From Owenia fusiformis (taxonomy: Eukaryota; Annelida; Polychaeta; Sabellida; Oweniidae): a stretch of DNA of 64,000 nucleotides. The notes beneath the pieces were generated by a model. The model did no database searches and was not told where the DNA came from. It saw nothing but the letters and a program-made list of their open reading frames with translations. The stretch covers positions 3,585,169 through 3,649,168 of the forward strand of contig CAIIXF020000010.1 of the NCBI GenBank assembly GCA_903813345.2, read 5' to 3'. This document shows positions 24,650 to 36,410 of the stretch, in pieces. Position numbers and translations under genes: made by a program. The first letter of the stretch is position 1. Every line of letters starts with the position of its first letter.

Positions 24650-27600
24650 ATAGCAACATTTTTCTTTTATAGGTCAAAGTTGCCTGTACCGAGGATATGT
24701 ATCGATTCTGTCAACATGTATATTACATAAATATTGATATTTTAAATATTAATTTTTAATGCAATAATGATAATTATCTTACCTATCTCAAGCTCATGTG
24801 CCCTAAGTTAAGAACAGTATGCATCTTTAATAATAGTAGTTCAGTTTACTTTTAACATTTGTTCAATTTTTGCTGATTTAATTCTAATTGTGACTCGTTC
24901 TGTATATTTTGTCATTTATTTTCACAGGAACACTAACTAGATTATTCTTTTATAGGTCCAAAAGCGAGGATAATACTATGATAATGATGACCTAAATTAA
25001 TACAAATATTATGTTTCACATGCTACTTTCTATATATTCAAAATAGCATTAGAATTGCCCGAGCTTTATCGATTTAGAATAATTTAAAAGTAAAATCAAA
25101 ATAATAATTTAGTTTATTTCTACATCTCTACATTTTCGCTGTTTTAGTCATATATTGTGACGCTTTCTGTATATTTGTTTTATTTTCTCAAGAACACTAA
25201 CCAGATCAGTTCTTTTACAGGGGCATACGATATGGCTATAAAATACGATGATGGCGATAGAAATAATACAAATTCCTAATTGTGAATTCCGCGATTTTTG
25301 TAAAAGCATTTAATTTCCATAATACACGCTAATAGATATTTTTCATATTTTGTTAATAGTAATTAAAAAGTCTTATCGTGAATTACACGTTAGTATAGTT
25401 TAAAAGTACATCTACATCTGTATTATTTTTTATTTGCTTAACTTAGCTTTATCCAGAATTTTTATGTACATATAACATGTATAATATATCCTAACTTATA
25501 CATTTCTTCTGTAGGTCATAAGTGTCATAGTTGAATACATAAATTATATATTCATGTAATGTTATGTTTAACTGTCATTTTATGTTTCATTGTTATTTAC
25601 CCACGTCGGACATCTTGATTCACAACGTCTCAGTTCATGTGCTTCATGTATAAACGTATATATGTAATAACGTATATAACCGTGCGTCCTTTCAGAGACA
25701 TGTTTTATCTGTCTCTGGCCTTTAAAAAAGCAGGGGCGGATCTGGGAACCAACAAGGGGGGGGGGCAAACTCCTGGTCTGAGGAAAAAACTTGCGCAAAA
25801 AAAATTTTGGGCCCCTAAAACCAAAATGTGGGCCCAAATTTTGAAATTTTGAGGCCCATTTTCTTCAAAATTTGGCCTATAATTAAAAAATAAGGCCTTA
25901 GAAGGCCCATTTATGACCAAAAAGGCCCACTTTTTAGGGCCACAAGGCCTTTTTTGGATCAAAAAATTTTTTGGGCCCAATTTTTTTTTCTGGGCCCACC
26001 CGAGGGGGGGGGGCCCGGGCCCCTGCCCCCCCCCCCCAGATCCGCCAGTGAAAAGTGTCTGCATGGTTATATTTTGACTATATTCTAATTCGTTAACAGC
26101 TCTACTAACTACCTTCCTGTCTTCACCCAGACTTCACCTATACTAAATCATTAATGGTACATGCATATTATTCTGCTGAAAAAACTAGATCTGTAATTAA
26201 CAGCAAAGCACTACATACAATAATCCTAACCTTTGAAGTAATCTTTCTTTCCGTTGTCATGATATCACCCTATATTAGTTATTCTAACTGCCAATATTTG
26301 TCAGTATTTAATAAGAATTGTTATGTTCTTTTGTAATCATAATCCATTTATGAGATTTATGGCGCATGTTTTATAATATAGTGTGATATTCATACAATAT
26401 TTTCCAAAACACGTATTTCTTAATTAACCGTACAGACACTTTATATGTGGATTCGATCAATAAATTCAACTTTTATGATAAATGTTTCGTCTTCACTCGT
26501 TCATTTGGTTCGAATTCTCGAGGTTTTGAACTTCGAACTTCGAAATTCTTGTTTCACATCAGTTTGCGAACTACGCACTCTTCTCCAACAATTTAAACCC
26601 CCATAATGATAATATAAACGTAATATAATTATTATAAAGGTTGTGTGTAACGTAGTAAATGTATCTTTGGAAATATTTCCAGGTAAATCGTTGTACTACT
26701 GTACATTTAGCCCTGCGAAGAAAACGTATGATCTTACCTAAATCTATATTGTTCAATTACGATGTATTTTGATCCTGCAGCACGTGCAGATTTTTTATCT
26801 ATGAATTTGCTATCGAATTTAGTTTCAAATTAAATTATCTAGAGTCTATTCTATTGTATTCTAACCTTGTTTATCTAATTCGTCTTTGGTTAACATACAT
26901 TTTGGAATATTATTAATGTATGGCCTATATAAATAATGATTAATTCCAATATATCATTTTTATTTTTACTTATATACGTTTCTTTTATAGGTCAAAAAGG
27001 GGATGGGTGTTTAATATATATAATGTTGACAACATAATACATCACTTATTATTTCCTATAATCTAAGATAGCATATGCTTTGATTTCATATTGTTTTAGT
27101 TTTGTGTCATTATTTGTTCAACAATTTTAAAATATATTTTGTATTAGTTAAAATTAATGTTTAATTAAAGAGTACGTCTATCTAATGAATTAATGATTTG
27201 ATTAATTATAAAGAGTTATCTCAGGTTTGTTTTGTTGTATTTACTATACTATGTAATTTTATATTAATATTCTTCTCAGTAAATAAGGTATTGCACACTA
27301 ACTTACCCACATTTCTTTTATAGGTCAAAAAGGTGATAAGTGTTTAATGTTGACTACATTGAACTGAACTGAACATATAATCTAAAATAGAATATAATTT
27401 GCATTTTATCTAGAGTCTATTATATTGTATATTGAATTCTAATATAAGTCTTGTTTGTCAATCTTTGCTTAAAAATTTGCACAAAATACATTTTGAAAAA
27501 GTTTAACCTTAAAAGACTATAAAAATACGTCTATCTTAATAATTAATATTTTGATTAAATTTTGACCAAGAATTAGTTTACGTTTGGCAAGATATATTTG

Positions 27601-27930
27601 ATGATTTTGTATTAACGCGCACAATTATAACACATTAATCTACATACATTTCCTTTATAGGCCAAAACGGTTATGAGTGTAAAGCATATTATTTGCTTTC
27701 AATTTCTCTTGAGTATATTGTTTTATGTTCTTAGCTTGATCATCAATGTTAATTCATTCTTATTTTGTTTTTATATTATGTTTAGAAATTAAACCACGAG
27801 CAATCTTTGGTTTATAAAGTTTTATAAACCAATGTTTGCTCCGTCTTCCTTTATTGTATTTCCAGATGAGGACATTGAAGGAACAAGCAAAAACAGAGAT
27901 GTGTAATTACAAATATTGATATTCACCAAT
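24650..27930 (+). repeat. Array of splice-acceptor-like modules, copy 2
   Basis: The same series in the second duplication copy (near 24672, 24957, 25220, 25515, 26990, 27324, 27660 and 27866). The acceptor dinucleotides and pyrimidine tracts are kept while spacer bases have drifted. The GTCAAAAAGGTGATAAGTG module near 27324 is better preserved here than its partner at 18954, which has a deletion. The peptide after the third acceptor differs by N to K and D to G. Confidence 0.45.
25731..26050. mobile_element. MITE, CAGGGGCGGATCTGGG ends, 5-bp target duplication AAAAG
   Basis: The left end is CAGGGGCGGATCTGGG and the right end is CCCAGATCCGCCAGTG. The direct repeat AAAAG stands at 25726-25730 and 26051-26055. 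Copy 1 of the 9-kb duplication has the empty site (TTTTAAAAAGTGTC near 17689) with a single AAAAG. The interior is low-complexity (GGCCC, AAAATTTT, G and C runs) and palindromic. A second member is at 42355. The CAG start recalls hAT elements, but hAT normally makes 8-bp duplications; the family is left open. Confidence 0.9.
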
Positions 27931-28739
27931 CATGATTAGGAAGTACATTGAGAATCACATATTCGATGGAAGATCAACTTCAATGTTGGGTCGAATTACC
28001 TAGACGTACCACAATTATATTTTGGAAAAAATCCCACAACGCTGCAATCTATAGTAGAAAGCCTGACAGATTGGAACTCTGATTTTAGGAATAGTACGTA
28101 CATGTGTATCATCGATCATCATTTTATTGCTACTATGGCAGCATCGTGACAAATGTACAATACTATTGGAAAAGGAACATTGTGGGATCCACAGCCTTTA
28201 CTATCCTTTTGGAATAGTTCAGAGACTCTGATAAATCAGAATGGAAAAGGAATGACAATGAAAAGTGAAATTCTTAAATCAAGTGCTTAGATGAGTTAGA
28301 AATGTCTTCAGTCTTGAAATACGTTAATTTATTTTACGAATGTAATTCATGTATTGTACTTCAGTTGTATGTAACTTATTTTTGAATCAGACAAAAGTAA
28401 ATCGGACATATATACAGTAGAAATTAAATTCAGCTTTTATGCTTGAAATTCAATGTATGAAATTGTAGTATAAAAAATCGTATGTCCTTCATCGTGTGCA
28501 CTTTTCGATATCTATCATCAACTGATATCGAGTAGATGAACTTTGATTGACATGTCCATTGAAGGGATAAAATAGATTTCAATGTTATCGATTTCATTGC
28601 AATTTTTGTATCTAAAATCGTATACGTTTTTCTTTACATTTCGACGGTTTTTTATATACGATTACATAACTTGATATCGTGTAATTAACTTGAACATGTC
28701 AACTTGGGATGACAAGATGTCGCCACTATTAGATTTCAT

Positions 28740-29240
28740 ACAACGATTTTATAATATGTACTAGTATACGATTATAAAATGTCGACGATAAAATGTATAC
28801 GATTACATAACTCGATATCGCGTACTATACGAAGTTTTATGTATACGATATTATAAAATGTCGACGATTTTTCCACATCCGATTACGTAACTCGTTATCG
28901 TGTACTGTTCGAAGTTTTATGTATACGATTGTAAAATTTCGACGATTTTCTATATACGATTGCATAACCCGATATCGTGTACTATACGAAGTTTTATGTA
29001 TACGATTATAGAATTTCGACGATTTTCTATGGACGATTGCATAACTCGATATCGTGTACTATACGAAGTTTTATGTATAGGATTATAAAATGTCGACGAT
29101 TTTTCACATACTATTACGTAACTCGTGTGTCTAGGGGGGTCAAAAGGGCTTGTAGCTGGACTAGCCAATTTTATGTATACGATTACATAATCTTGATGAT
29201 TTTCTATTAAATATATCCGATTACATAACTCGTTGTCGTG
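28740..29240. repeat. 77-bp tandem array rich in TATACGAT
   Basis: GAAGTTTTATGTATACGAT or a close variant occurs at 28831, 28911, 28988 and 29065, spacings of 80, 77 and 77, with degraded units on both sides. Each unit also has TGTCGACGATTTT and ATTACATAACTCGATATCGT. It lies directly after the end of duplication copy 2. The frames at 28900-29210 are products of the repeat. Confidence 0.85.
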
Positions 29241-29320
29241 TTCTTAAATTGGGATGGCTTGATACAATAAAGGATGTCGCCACTAGTACATAGAGAACGC
29301 AGGATAAACATCTAATGATT

Positions 29321-29928
29321 CAGGGCGTCAAATAAGTCTGTTCTCTCCCCTTAACTCTTTTATTTCTAAAGTTATCATACTTTTCCTTATATCATTTTAA
29401 AGCTTATTGAAAATGCTGATCGCTCTAAGAAAATTAATGAACTCTTCCTAATAGAATTGCTACAATGTTTCTTGAAAGGATGTAGTTGACCATTGATTGC
29501 GTCAAAAAGAGTAAAATTACCAGGATGATGAACAAATGGTGAAAAGTTAATACTGCGATTATTTAGGACAGGGTCGAAAAAGCTAAACCAGAGGAGGAAC
29601 TTCATAGCCATGATACATTGCTCAAATGTATCAAGAAAGCTTTTAGAAACTTTGAAAGTGCAACACCCCTGTTTGTGAACATTCATTTTTGAATCATATC
29701 CTTGTAGAATCGAGAATCGCTTTGGGTAAACATATTAACTATTAAGAATGTGAAATAGGAACATCACTAAAAATGCTCTTAAAAATTTGTAATTTAACAA
29801 ATCTCTCTGAAATTTGGTGTGTGATCAGCAAATTAAATTCCCTTTAAAATGGTATATAAAAACCCTGTGTTATTTCTAAATTTAAAAGTTAAGGGGGGGG
29901 GGGCAGAACAGACTTATTTAACGCCCTG
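29321..29928. mobile_element. 608-bp element with CAGGGCGTCAAATAAGTCTG ends
   Basis: Starts CAGGGCGTCAAATAAGTCTG and ends with CAGACTTATTTAACGCCCTG. The first bases match the termini of the 10017-11220 element (CAGGGCGTYMAATAAGT), so both belong to related families. The right flank is TA and the left is TT, so the target duplication is not clean. Nested within the distal part of the putative giant element. No transposase frame recognised. Confidence 0.75.
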
Positions 29929-31211
29929 TATGATCGAAAAGCAATTTATAGCTGAGAAATAACCACTCTGATACTCATAGCATCTTTCTGTTTCACCTGA
30001 AACATCATCTCAGGGCTGAGAAGATTTGAGATGTCATGGTTTTTCATGATGAGTAATAACTGAAATCGCGAAGTAATGGGCATTAGTAAAGGTCATATAT
30101 TCCATGAATCATAAAATCAACGTGTAATGTAGTTATATTCTGTGTAATATGGCTCTCTCCAAAACTGAAGGAAATAAAGAATCATTTCAAACATTGATTT
30201 CCTTGTTCTTTTATTGTGATGTCATTATTAAACGTCTGATCATCTTCGAATTCCATGTTATTATTGTATGTATATGTACTATTCTACACTCACAAGTGTG
30301 GGTTGAACTAAAGAATATAACAAAATATATATTTTCTGACATTAAGATCGATTTGCGTGTTAAATCATTATTATACTGTCCCATTCCATGCTCATTTTCT
30401 GATCAGTCCAGGCCAATCCTCAAAATGTAGTCTTATGATCCCACAGTGAAGCAAACTTATGATCCCAATATTATTTCTTGCTTATTCAATGGGGTGTCAT
30501 TTAACGCCCTTGTTGTCTGTCTGAAAATACCCCTCCCATTCTGTATGCCCTGACTAATTATTGGGACAAAGAGAGTGAGAGCGTTTGATGTTTTTTCATC
30601 TTGGTGCAAGAAAACTCGACTATTTATTTCGATGCACGTGCCTCTTCTTAGTACCTGGTTCTGTCTGTTACTTCGTCATGTGTTACTGATCATATATTCC
30701 CCGACGAACACATTGGGAACACATCTTTTGGGAGGTTTAATACATGCCTGAAAACCACCCAGAAGCACCTCTCATAAATTTCCACGAGCTGTGGGACACC
30801 CTGTACCTTTAATTTATAAAGCGATATTAACTGGCCTGTAAAGAATGATTCAATTATTATGTACGTACAGTGACATCTTTCTATATAGAGCCGTACTACA
30901 TCTACACGATATAATCGTATAGAAATTTCAAAAATATTCTACGTTTAGAATTATACAAGATATACACTACGCGTCAATTAACAGCGTTTAAAAACGTACA
31001 CGTTTTTATATACATGCATTTGTTAACCTACACCAGAAATATTCCCAGGAAATGAATTCTTATTTTATACACATCGTCTTTAAGCGTCGTATACGATTTA
31101 TAAATGTCACGTTATCAACAACGACTAAAGTTTTTCTAAAATCGTATACGATTTTACGATTTAGACTCGAAAATCGTATCGAAAAGGTTTTGAGACATAA
31201 ATGATGCCATA
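29929..31211. other. Distal segment of the putative giant element
   Basis: Not part of the 9-kb duplication. No gene recognised. From about 30880 on it again becomes rich in TACGAT motifs, ending with ATCGTATACGATTTT and GGTTTTGAGACA, the inverse of the left terminal core. A stray TIR-like end (GGGACACCCTGTA) sits near 30792 without a visible partner. Confidence 0.4.
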
Positions 31212-31219
31212 CTAGGGTA

Positions 31220-31480
31220 AATCAAAACAGACATTCATGAAGCTTATGAGAAGGACACTATATCTACCCCTGGCATATATCATTGGTACCGCTATTTCAA
31301 AGAGGGAGAAAGTCAGTTGAAGATGAGCCTAGACAGGGGTGACCAAAAGCTGTAACTTTCCCTAGTTGGAATGATACAATAAAATAAATATTGGATGAAT
31401 TCCCATCGGAAAAAATGCAGACATGACTGATTAGAGTGTTGATCGCACACACCATAATACTGACATTGCTGTGTGAAAAG
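31220..31480 (+). pseudogene. Mariner transposase N-terminal fragment (helix-turn-helix region)
   Basis: Reads IKTDIHEAYEKDTISTPGIY, then HWYRYFKEGRESVEDEPRQG, a stop, PKAVTF. This is the N-terminal DNA-binding block of mariner transposases, whose usual form is W-F-RF--G--D-ED-PRSGRP. The arginine of GRP has become TGA and another TAA follows 13 codons later. No DDE/D catalytic domain follows. It lies just outside the CTAGGG on the right side of the giant element. Confidence 0.75.
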
Positions 31481-31500
31481 GTCAAATATATAATCATTAA

Positions 31501-31634
31501 CATCTACAGTAACTCATGGTGCAGATTAAAGTTTAATAATCACAAACATATAGCAATACATATGAATGGTAAATACTGATAAATATAAGTTTATCATAAT
31601 AAGTATGTTAGATTACACAGAGACATTATGGCTC
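31501..31634 (+). repeat. 134-bp dispersed repeat B, copy 1
   Basis: CATCTACAGTAACTCATGG to ACATTATGGCTC is repeated at 42191-42324 with exactly the same length and only a few base differences. Flanks differ completely. Nature unknown; it could be a fragment of a larger mobile element, since here it follows a mariner transposase remnant. Confidence 0.8.
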
Positions 31635-32862
31635 AAGCAATTGGCTGAGGAGCAATATTCACATTTTAAGTTGGTCATTTTGAGACTTTCTTTTATACCT
31701 GATCAACCACTTACCATTTTCGGCTCAACCCAGCACCACCTTTCTGTTGGAGCACAATCCTGTAACTTTCAAAGTACATCAGTTTAATATTACTCAACAA
31801 TGCACAATAGAAAAAATTTGTAAGATATATGAAAAAACCAAAAAGTTACAGCATTTTATCAGAACTTATTGAATGCCCTGTACATCCTATAATTATCTTA
31901 TGCATACCATGTCAGATAGTGAATATAAATGTCAGTGTTTATTGAGCAAAAAAGTTTTAAATGGGTTTTGGCACTACCATAACGTTCAGTAATTGGGTTA
32001 ATGTTTATTTCAAACCTGGTAGTCATGAACAGTTTGAGATGGGCTTTACAATGGTATGAAGATTTTAACATAGAAAATGATACTATCCTATCCATAAAAG
32101 AAAATGTATTTCAGTGCATAATAGTAAATTGTAAACTAAATTTTTGTTCGTTCACTGTAAAATACAAGGTCACTTCTCAGAATGAGGCTAGGGGTAGGGG
32201 GTGCGCAGTTGAAAAGGAAGAAGTCACATAAGTGAGTTTGTAAGACAATGTTTTAATTAATCATTGACATCCAAATTCTTATAACATTCACCAGTTATCC
32301 ACCATATTTACACAATTTGCCTCGAAGAATTTAGTGAAATTATACAAACTATTGAATGAAATATGAGATAAAAGACCATACAGTTTTTTTTATCGAGGGT
32401 ATTTTTTATAAATTTCTGCCCGTGGTTCAATCGATGCAGTTGACAATTGCATACTTCCGTTTCCCGTTCTCGTTGGTTAGCGAGTATGCAATATACCGCA
32501 GGTATGTATTTGTATTGTGTTTAACTCATTAGAGTTAGAACCAATTGTGATAAAACTATAATATCACTTTTTGGCATGTGTTCCCGTTTACCTTGAACTG
32601 CTATATTAAGTGGTATTACTCAGAATAAGACGGAACAATCGGTTTTCCCAAGGTTATTACTTTGGTTCGGTAAGGGTGTAAAGCTGTTCACATGATATAA
32701 TCTAAATATGGCATATTTTGCGTAACAAATCTTATTAACAGTTGGTAAATATAGTTCAACAAACAGTGTGCCATCTATACGAATCCAGCTGATCCTCTTT
32801 ATCAGGACTTTATCAGCACAACACTATAGACCGGGTGCTTTTCTGCAAAAGGTCTCTATGTA
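31635..32862. other. Spacer, no gene seen
   Basis: Contains one TIR-like end, GAACTTATTGAATGCCCTGTA near 31863-31883, resembling the inverse of the 10017 element end (CAGGGCGTTCAATAAG). Its partner is not visible, so a truncated relative of that family is likely. Open frames are short and without motif. Confidence 0.4.
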
Positions 32863-34513
32863 AAATGTGGTAGGCGTTTAGTGTTAAAAGTGTTCTGACA
32901 AGTGTTTCTTATGTAACTTTTTATGCTGTATCCAAAAAACCATGTTGGCAAGCTGAAATATGATTATTTAACCCTTAAAATACCATGTTAGTCCCCCTAC
33001 ACCCAAAATTCACCCCTATCAGGGGGAAAAAATTCTTCAACCTAAAATAACTTTGATTTTATGGTTTTTGTAAGTGAAATACATGGACATTGTATAAAAT
33101 AAACATTTGAAGTATGAATGATACGGATTACCCTTAAGAAATTTGAATAAAAGCACAAAGTATGTACCCCAGGGGGCAAATTTATGACCCATTTTTTACT
33201 TTTCGTGTCATAACTTTTTTATTAGACAATGATGGATGCTAAAAAAATCCATGTAAAAGGCATAATACCTGGTCTACTAATCCTGCAAGAATCAAAGTAA
33301 TTCCTGTGGTAATTGCCTTGAAAAAAATTAGTGAATTTAAGAAAAAATGACATTTTAGCTGGGACTGATTTTATGTGTGACTATAACTGACCCCTATTGC
33401 TTTAACATTTATCCCTCTGTGTTCATATATTTAGCATTTTAGAATAAATCTAAAATATAAAACTTATTTTAGCAAAGTTTTAGTAGGATTTAAGCTTTTT
33501 ATCATGTTCAACTATTAAAAATTCATGAAATATGATGTCTAAAATTGATAAGTTATACGTATACCCTTGGAAGACCCTTATAATTTCTTATTTATGAACA
33601 TATTTGTACCAATATTAGTTTTCTAGCTTAGAGAAATGATGTACATGTATGATATATCCTGGCTTGGCTTTATGGTGGTTTGAACAATCTTTTAAGTGTT
33701 ATCATTGAAAATTCATTCTTAAATCATAGGTCTGCAATCGATTAAATTCATGTATACCACTAGTATCATTCTACTGGTATGAGCATAATTGAACTAGTTA
33801 TGATTTCATAGATTAGTTGTTTGATGCATGACATATTCCAAGCTGACTTTCTGGTGATTTTAACCATCTAAGAGGCTTAATCATTGAAAACCATTACAAA
33901 TAAAGGCCTAAACGGACAGTATTAAGGTAGACTATTAGAACACCCTTATTAATTCCAGGCTTAGAGTATATTGGTACCTACTACTGTCTCATAGCTCGGA
34001 GGTTTGATATATGACATATTCTGACTAGTTTTTCTGCAGATTTGAACCACCTAACAGGTCTAATCATTGAATATACTTAATATACTAGGTCTAAAATTGA
34101 AGTATTCAATAGAACCCTCTATGATAAATTCAAAAAAGATTCAGAATGACATTAACCTCAACACTGGATCTGAATCAGAATTACAATTCTTCAGAGAGCT
34201 GAACTAGGAAGACAAGGCTAATTTCATTCTAAGCAGCCTGACAATTGCATGACGTGAGAGCAAAAGTACCAATGATTCATACAAATCTTCATTTTATGGA
34301 GTTTTCTTCCCTGAACAATGTTAAGTCATATTTAAAAATCCCCCCCCCCCCTGTCCCCATTAACCTTTCTGTGTTACTCTTGGAGTTAAGGAAGAAATTC
34401 TTGACAAATGGCATATACTCAGTTTGACAACATTTTGAATTAGTGGGATGTTTCAGTTAATGAGAGTTTTTGCAGAGTAGCAATTTTTGAAATTTAAATC
34501 CAATAGGACCATA

Positions 34514-34855
34514 TATGGGAAATTCAAAAAAGATTCAGAATGACATTAACCATAACATTGGATCTGGAAATCAAATAAAGCAACTGATTGATGTGATCTC
34601 GGATGACTCTTGTAAATCAGAATTACAATCCTTCATAGAGCTGAACAAGGAAGACAAGGATTACTTTTCATTCTGGTAGTAATACATGGACATGGTCCAA
34701 ATCTTGATACGCTTCACCATAGCCCAAAGAAAGGGAAATTGGGAGCTTCATCTCAATGTATTTCAATGCATGATCCCCCTTTTCATGAGATATGACCACC
34801 AAAAGTATGCAAGATGGGGCACAGTACACTTCACTGCTGAAGTTTTGCTTCCTTG
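34514..34855 (+). pseudogene. Degenerate gene fragment (C-terminal part), unknown repeat-associated family
   Basis: The plus strand reads KSELQSFIELNKEDKDYFSF, W, two stops, then YMDMVQILIRFTIAQRKGNW, ELHLNVFQCMIPLF and MRYDHQKYARWG. The last block (YDHxxYARWG) recalls a family of long unnamed proteins met many times over in invertebrate genomes; this is recollection, not a search. Two in-frame stops show it is dead here. It meets the other fragment head-on at about 34860, so the original gene was rearranged by an inversion or by palindrome formation. Biochemical role unknown. Confidence 0.5.
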
Positions 34856-34859
34856 AAGA

Positions 34860-35520
34860 CTGTAGCCAAATCCTCAGATGTAGATGCAATTGATGCTAAT
34901 TTGTAAGAAGGATCATATATTGGAAATATTACGGTTGGCATTTCAATACCATTTGTTAAACAGTTAAGGAGTAGAGTAAATTTGAGTTGGCTTGAATGTT
35001 TCATTCGTCAATGAGAGGGCTATTGGAAAATACATCAGCTCATGTTTCATGATTTCATTGATGCCCACAGGTCTGTGGTTAGCTTCATATGCAGTGATAA
35101 GATTCTGCAAAACATTCCTGTCTGCCTTAACAACGTTCTGCTCGTTTATATTGGGATTAGGCATATAGTTTAAAAAATGTTGGTGCTTGCTCAGTAGATC
35201 AAGAAATGTTGTGTCTTTCATTTGACCCTGTTGGTATCAACCTCTAAGACACAAAGACATCCAGTTGTTGTTGGCCAAACTGTCGAGCCTGTTGATTGTT
35301 TCTGTGAGTACATCTTTTGTACATATACTTTGGAGATTAAGTAATAGATCTTCTGAAAACATGCCAAACTTCAGCAGCATGTCACATATTTTATCTTCTT
35401 CCAGAGACTGAATACTAGTATCTACAACTATTTTTGATGTTATGAGTATTGGCTATCAATTTTTTCAATTTTTCTTCAACATGTATTGTAATGACTTCAG
35501 TATGAATGAAATGTCCCTTG
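34860..35520 (-). pseudogene. Degenerate gene fragment (N-proximal part) of the same unknown family
   Basis: Minus strand from about 35480: SLEEDKICDMLLKFGMFSED, LLLNLQSICTKDVLTETINR, LDSLANNNW, a stop and a shift, then KDTTFLDLLSKHQHFLNYMP, NITAYEANHRP-type text (LQNLITAYEANHRPVG, INEIMKHELMYFPIALS), and after another break EMPTVIFPIYDPSYKLASIA. The longest open piece is 34964-35221. The HELM-FPIALS stretch is the sort of conserved text I associate with the same repeated invertebrate family as the plus-strand piece. At least two stops or shifts, so not functional. Confidence 0.5.
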
Positions 35521-36410
35521 GTGTTCTGGTCCGGGATTGTGATATTGGTTCTCGATTGGAGGGGGGGGGATGTTAGACATTGTTTCTTTTCACGTTAGAT
35601 TATGGTTTTGGGATATATAGGGTCTACTTTTCTTTTGACAGATTTGCACTTGCGGTTTGCTTTTCTTGTTGGGTTTCTTTAATGTTTTTAGTCACCCTTC
35701 CCTTTGGCATTTGTGCTTATATATCCATAGATTCTTGTTTTGATTTGCAAATTACCACCCCCCCCCTCTATGGAATCTCAAAACGCAAGTCCAAACATCA
35801 TTCTTGTTTGGACTCCCCATGTGTGACCTAAGATTATACCCCGGTGCCCATCTGTTCAATGCAGATATTGTCTTTGTGTTATGCCTACAATTCTGCCACC
35901 CTTCTAACCAATAGCATACTGGCATAGGGGTCAATCAACTTGGTTGATTGAATTTGTAGAGCCTTTAACCACATAGTTCAATGCAAGAATCCCTGTTCAG
36001 CTCTATGAAGGATTTTAATCCTTATTCAGATCTAATGTTGAGGTTAATGTCATTTTGAATCTTTTTTTGAATTTTCATAGAGGGTTCTATTGAATACTTC
36101 AATTTAAGACCCAGTATATGAAGTATAATCAATGATTAGACCTGTCATTGGTTCAAATCTGCAGAAAAACTAGTCAGGGTATATCATATATTAAACCTCC
36201 GAGCTATGAAACAGTAGTAGGTACCAATAAATTCTAAGCCTGGAAATAATTAGGGTATTCTAATAGTGTACCTTAATACTGTCTGTTAAGACCTTTATTT
36301 GTAATGATTTTCAATGATTAAGCCTCTTAGATGGTTTAAATAAACAGCAAGTCAGCTCGGAATATGTCATAATATCAAACTAATCTATGAAATCATATCT
36401 TGTTCATGTT

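Larger units (their letters stand above)
20265..28718. repeat. Tandem 9-kb duplication, copy 2
   Basis: The second direct copy begins exactly at the terminal TATGGTTTAC motif and ends at GATGACAAGAT, where the sequence passes into a 77-bp tandem array. Identity to copy 1 looks high but not perfect, with many single-base changes and small indels, so the duplication is not recent or an assembly artefact of identical reads. It also carries a piece near 28170-28250 that is not in copy 1 (GGGATCCACAGCC near its start). Confidence 0.9.
11236..31211. mobile_element. Putative giant (about 20 kb) mobile element with 6-bp target duplication
   Basis: The left end begins TATGGTTTAC and runs into TGTCTCAAAACC. 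The right end, read inverted from 31211, begins TATGGCATCA and reaches the same TGTCTCAAAACC at the same distance. CTAGGG stands directly outside both ends (11230-11235 and 31212-31217), a clean 6-bp direct repeat. Several hundred bases inside each end are crowded with ATCGTATACGAT-like motifs. The interior is a 9-kb direct duplication plus a distal part with further TACGAT repeats. The only protein-like content seen is a tyrosine-recombinase tail in each 9-kb copy. A 6-bp duplication is known for Polintons, but none of their polymerase, integrase or capsid genes was recognised. The single-element reading is inference. Confidence 0.55.

Noticed and set aside
25580-26064. Minus-strand frames rich in P, G and K over the MITE at 25731
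   Set aside because: Produced by the low-complexity GGCCC and AAAATTTT interior of the MITE.
28740-29240. CRISPR-like array
   Set aside because: The units are contiguous 77-bp tandem repeats without unique spacers, in a eukaryotic genome.
11236-31211. Polinton/Maverick element
   Set aside because: Length and 6-bp duplication fit, but no DNA polymerase B, retroviral-like integrase, protease, ATPase or capsid frame was seen, and the ends do not start with AG.
34245-34427. Plus-strand frame within the giant palindrome
   Set aside because: Crosses a C homopolymer and partly overlaps an arm copy; no similarity to the real gene fragments nearby.
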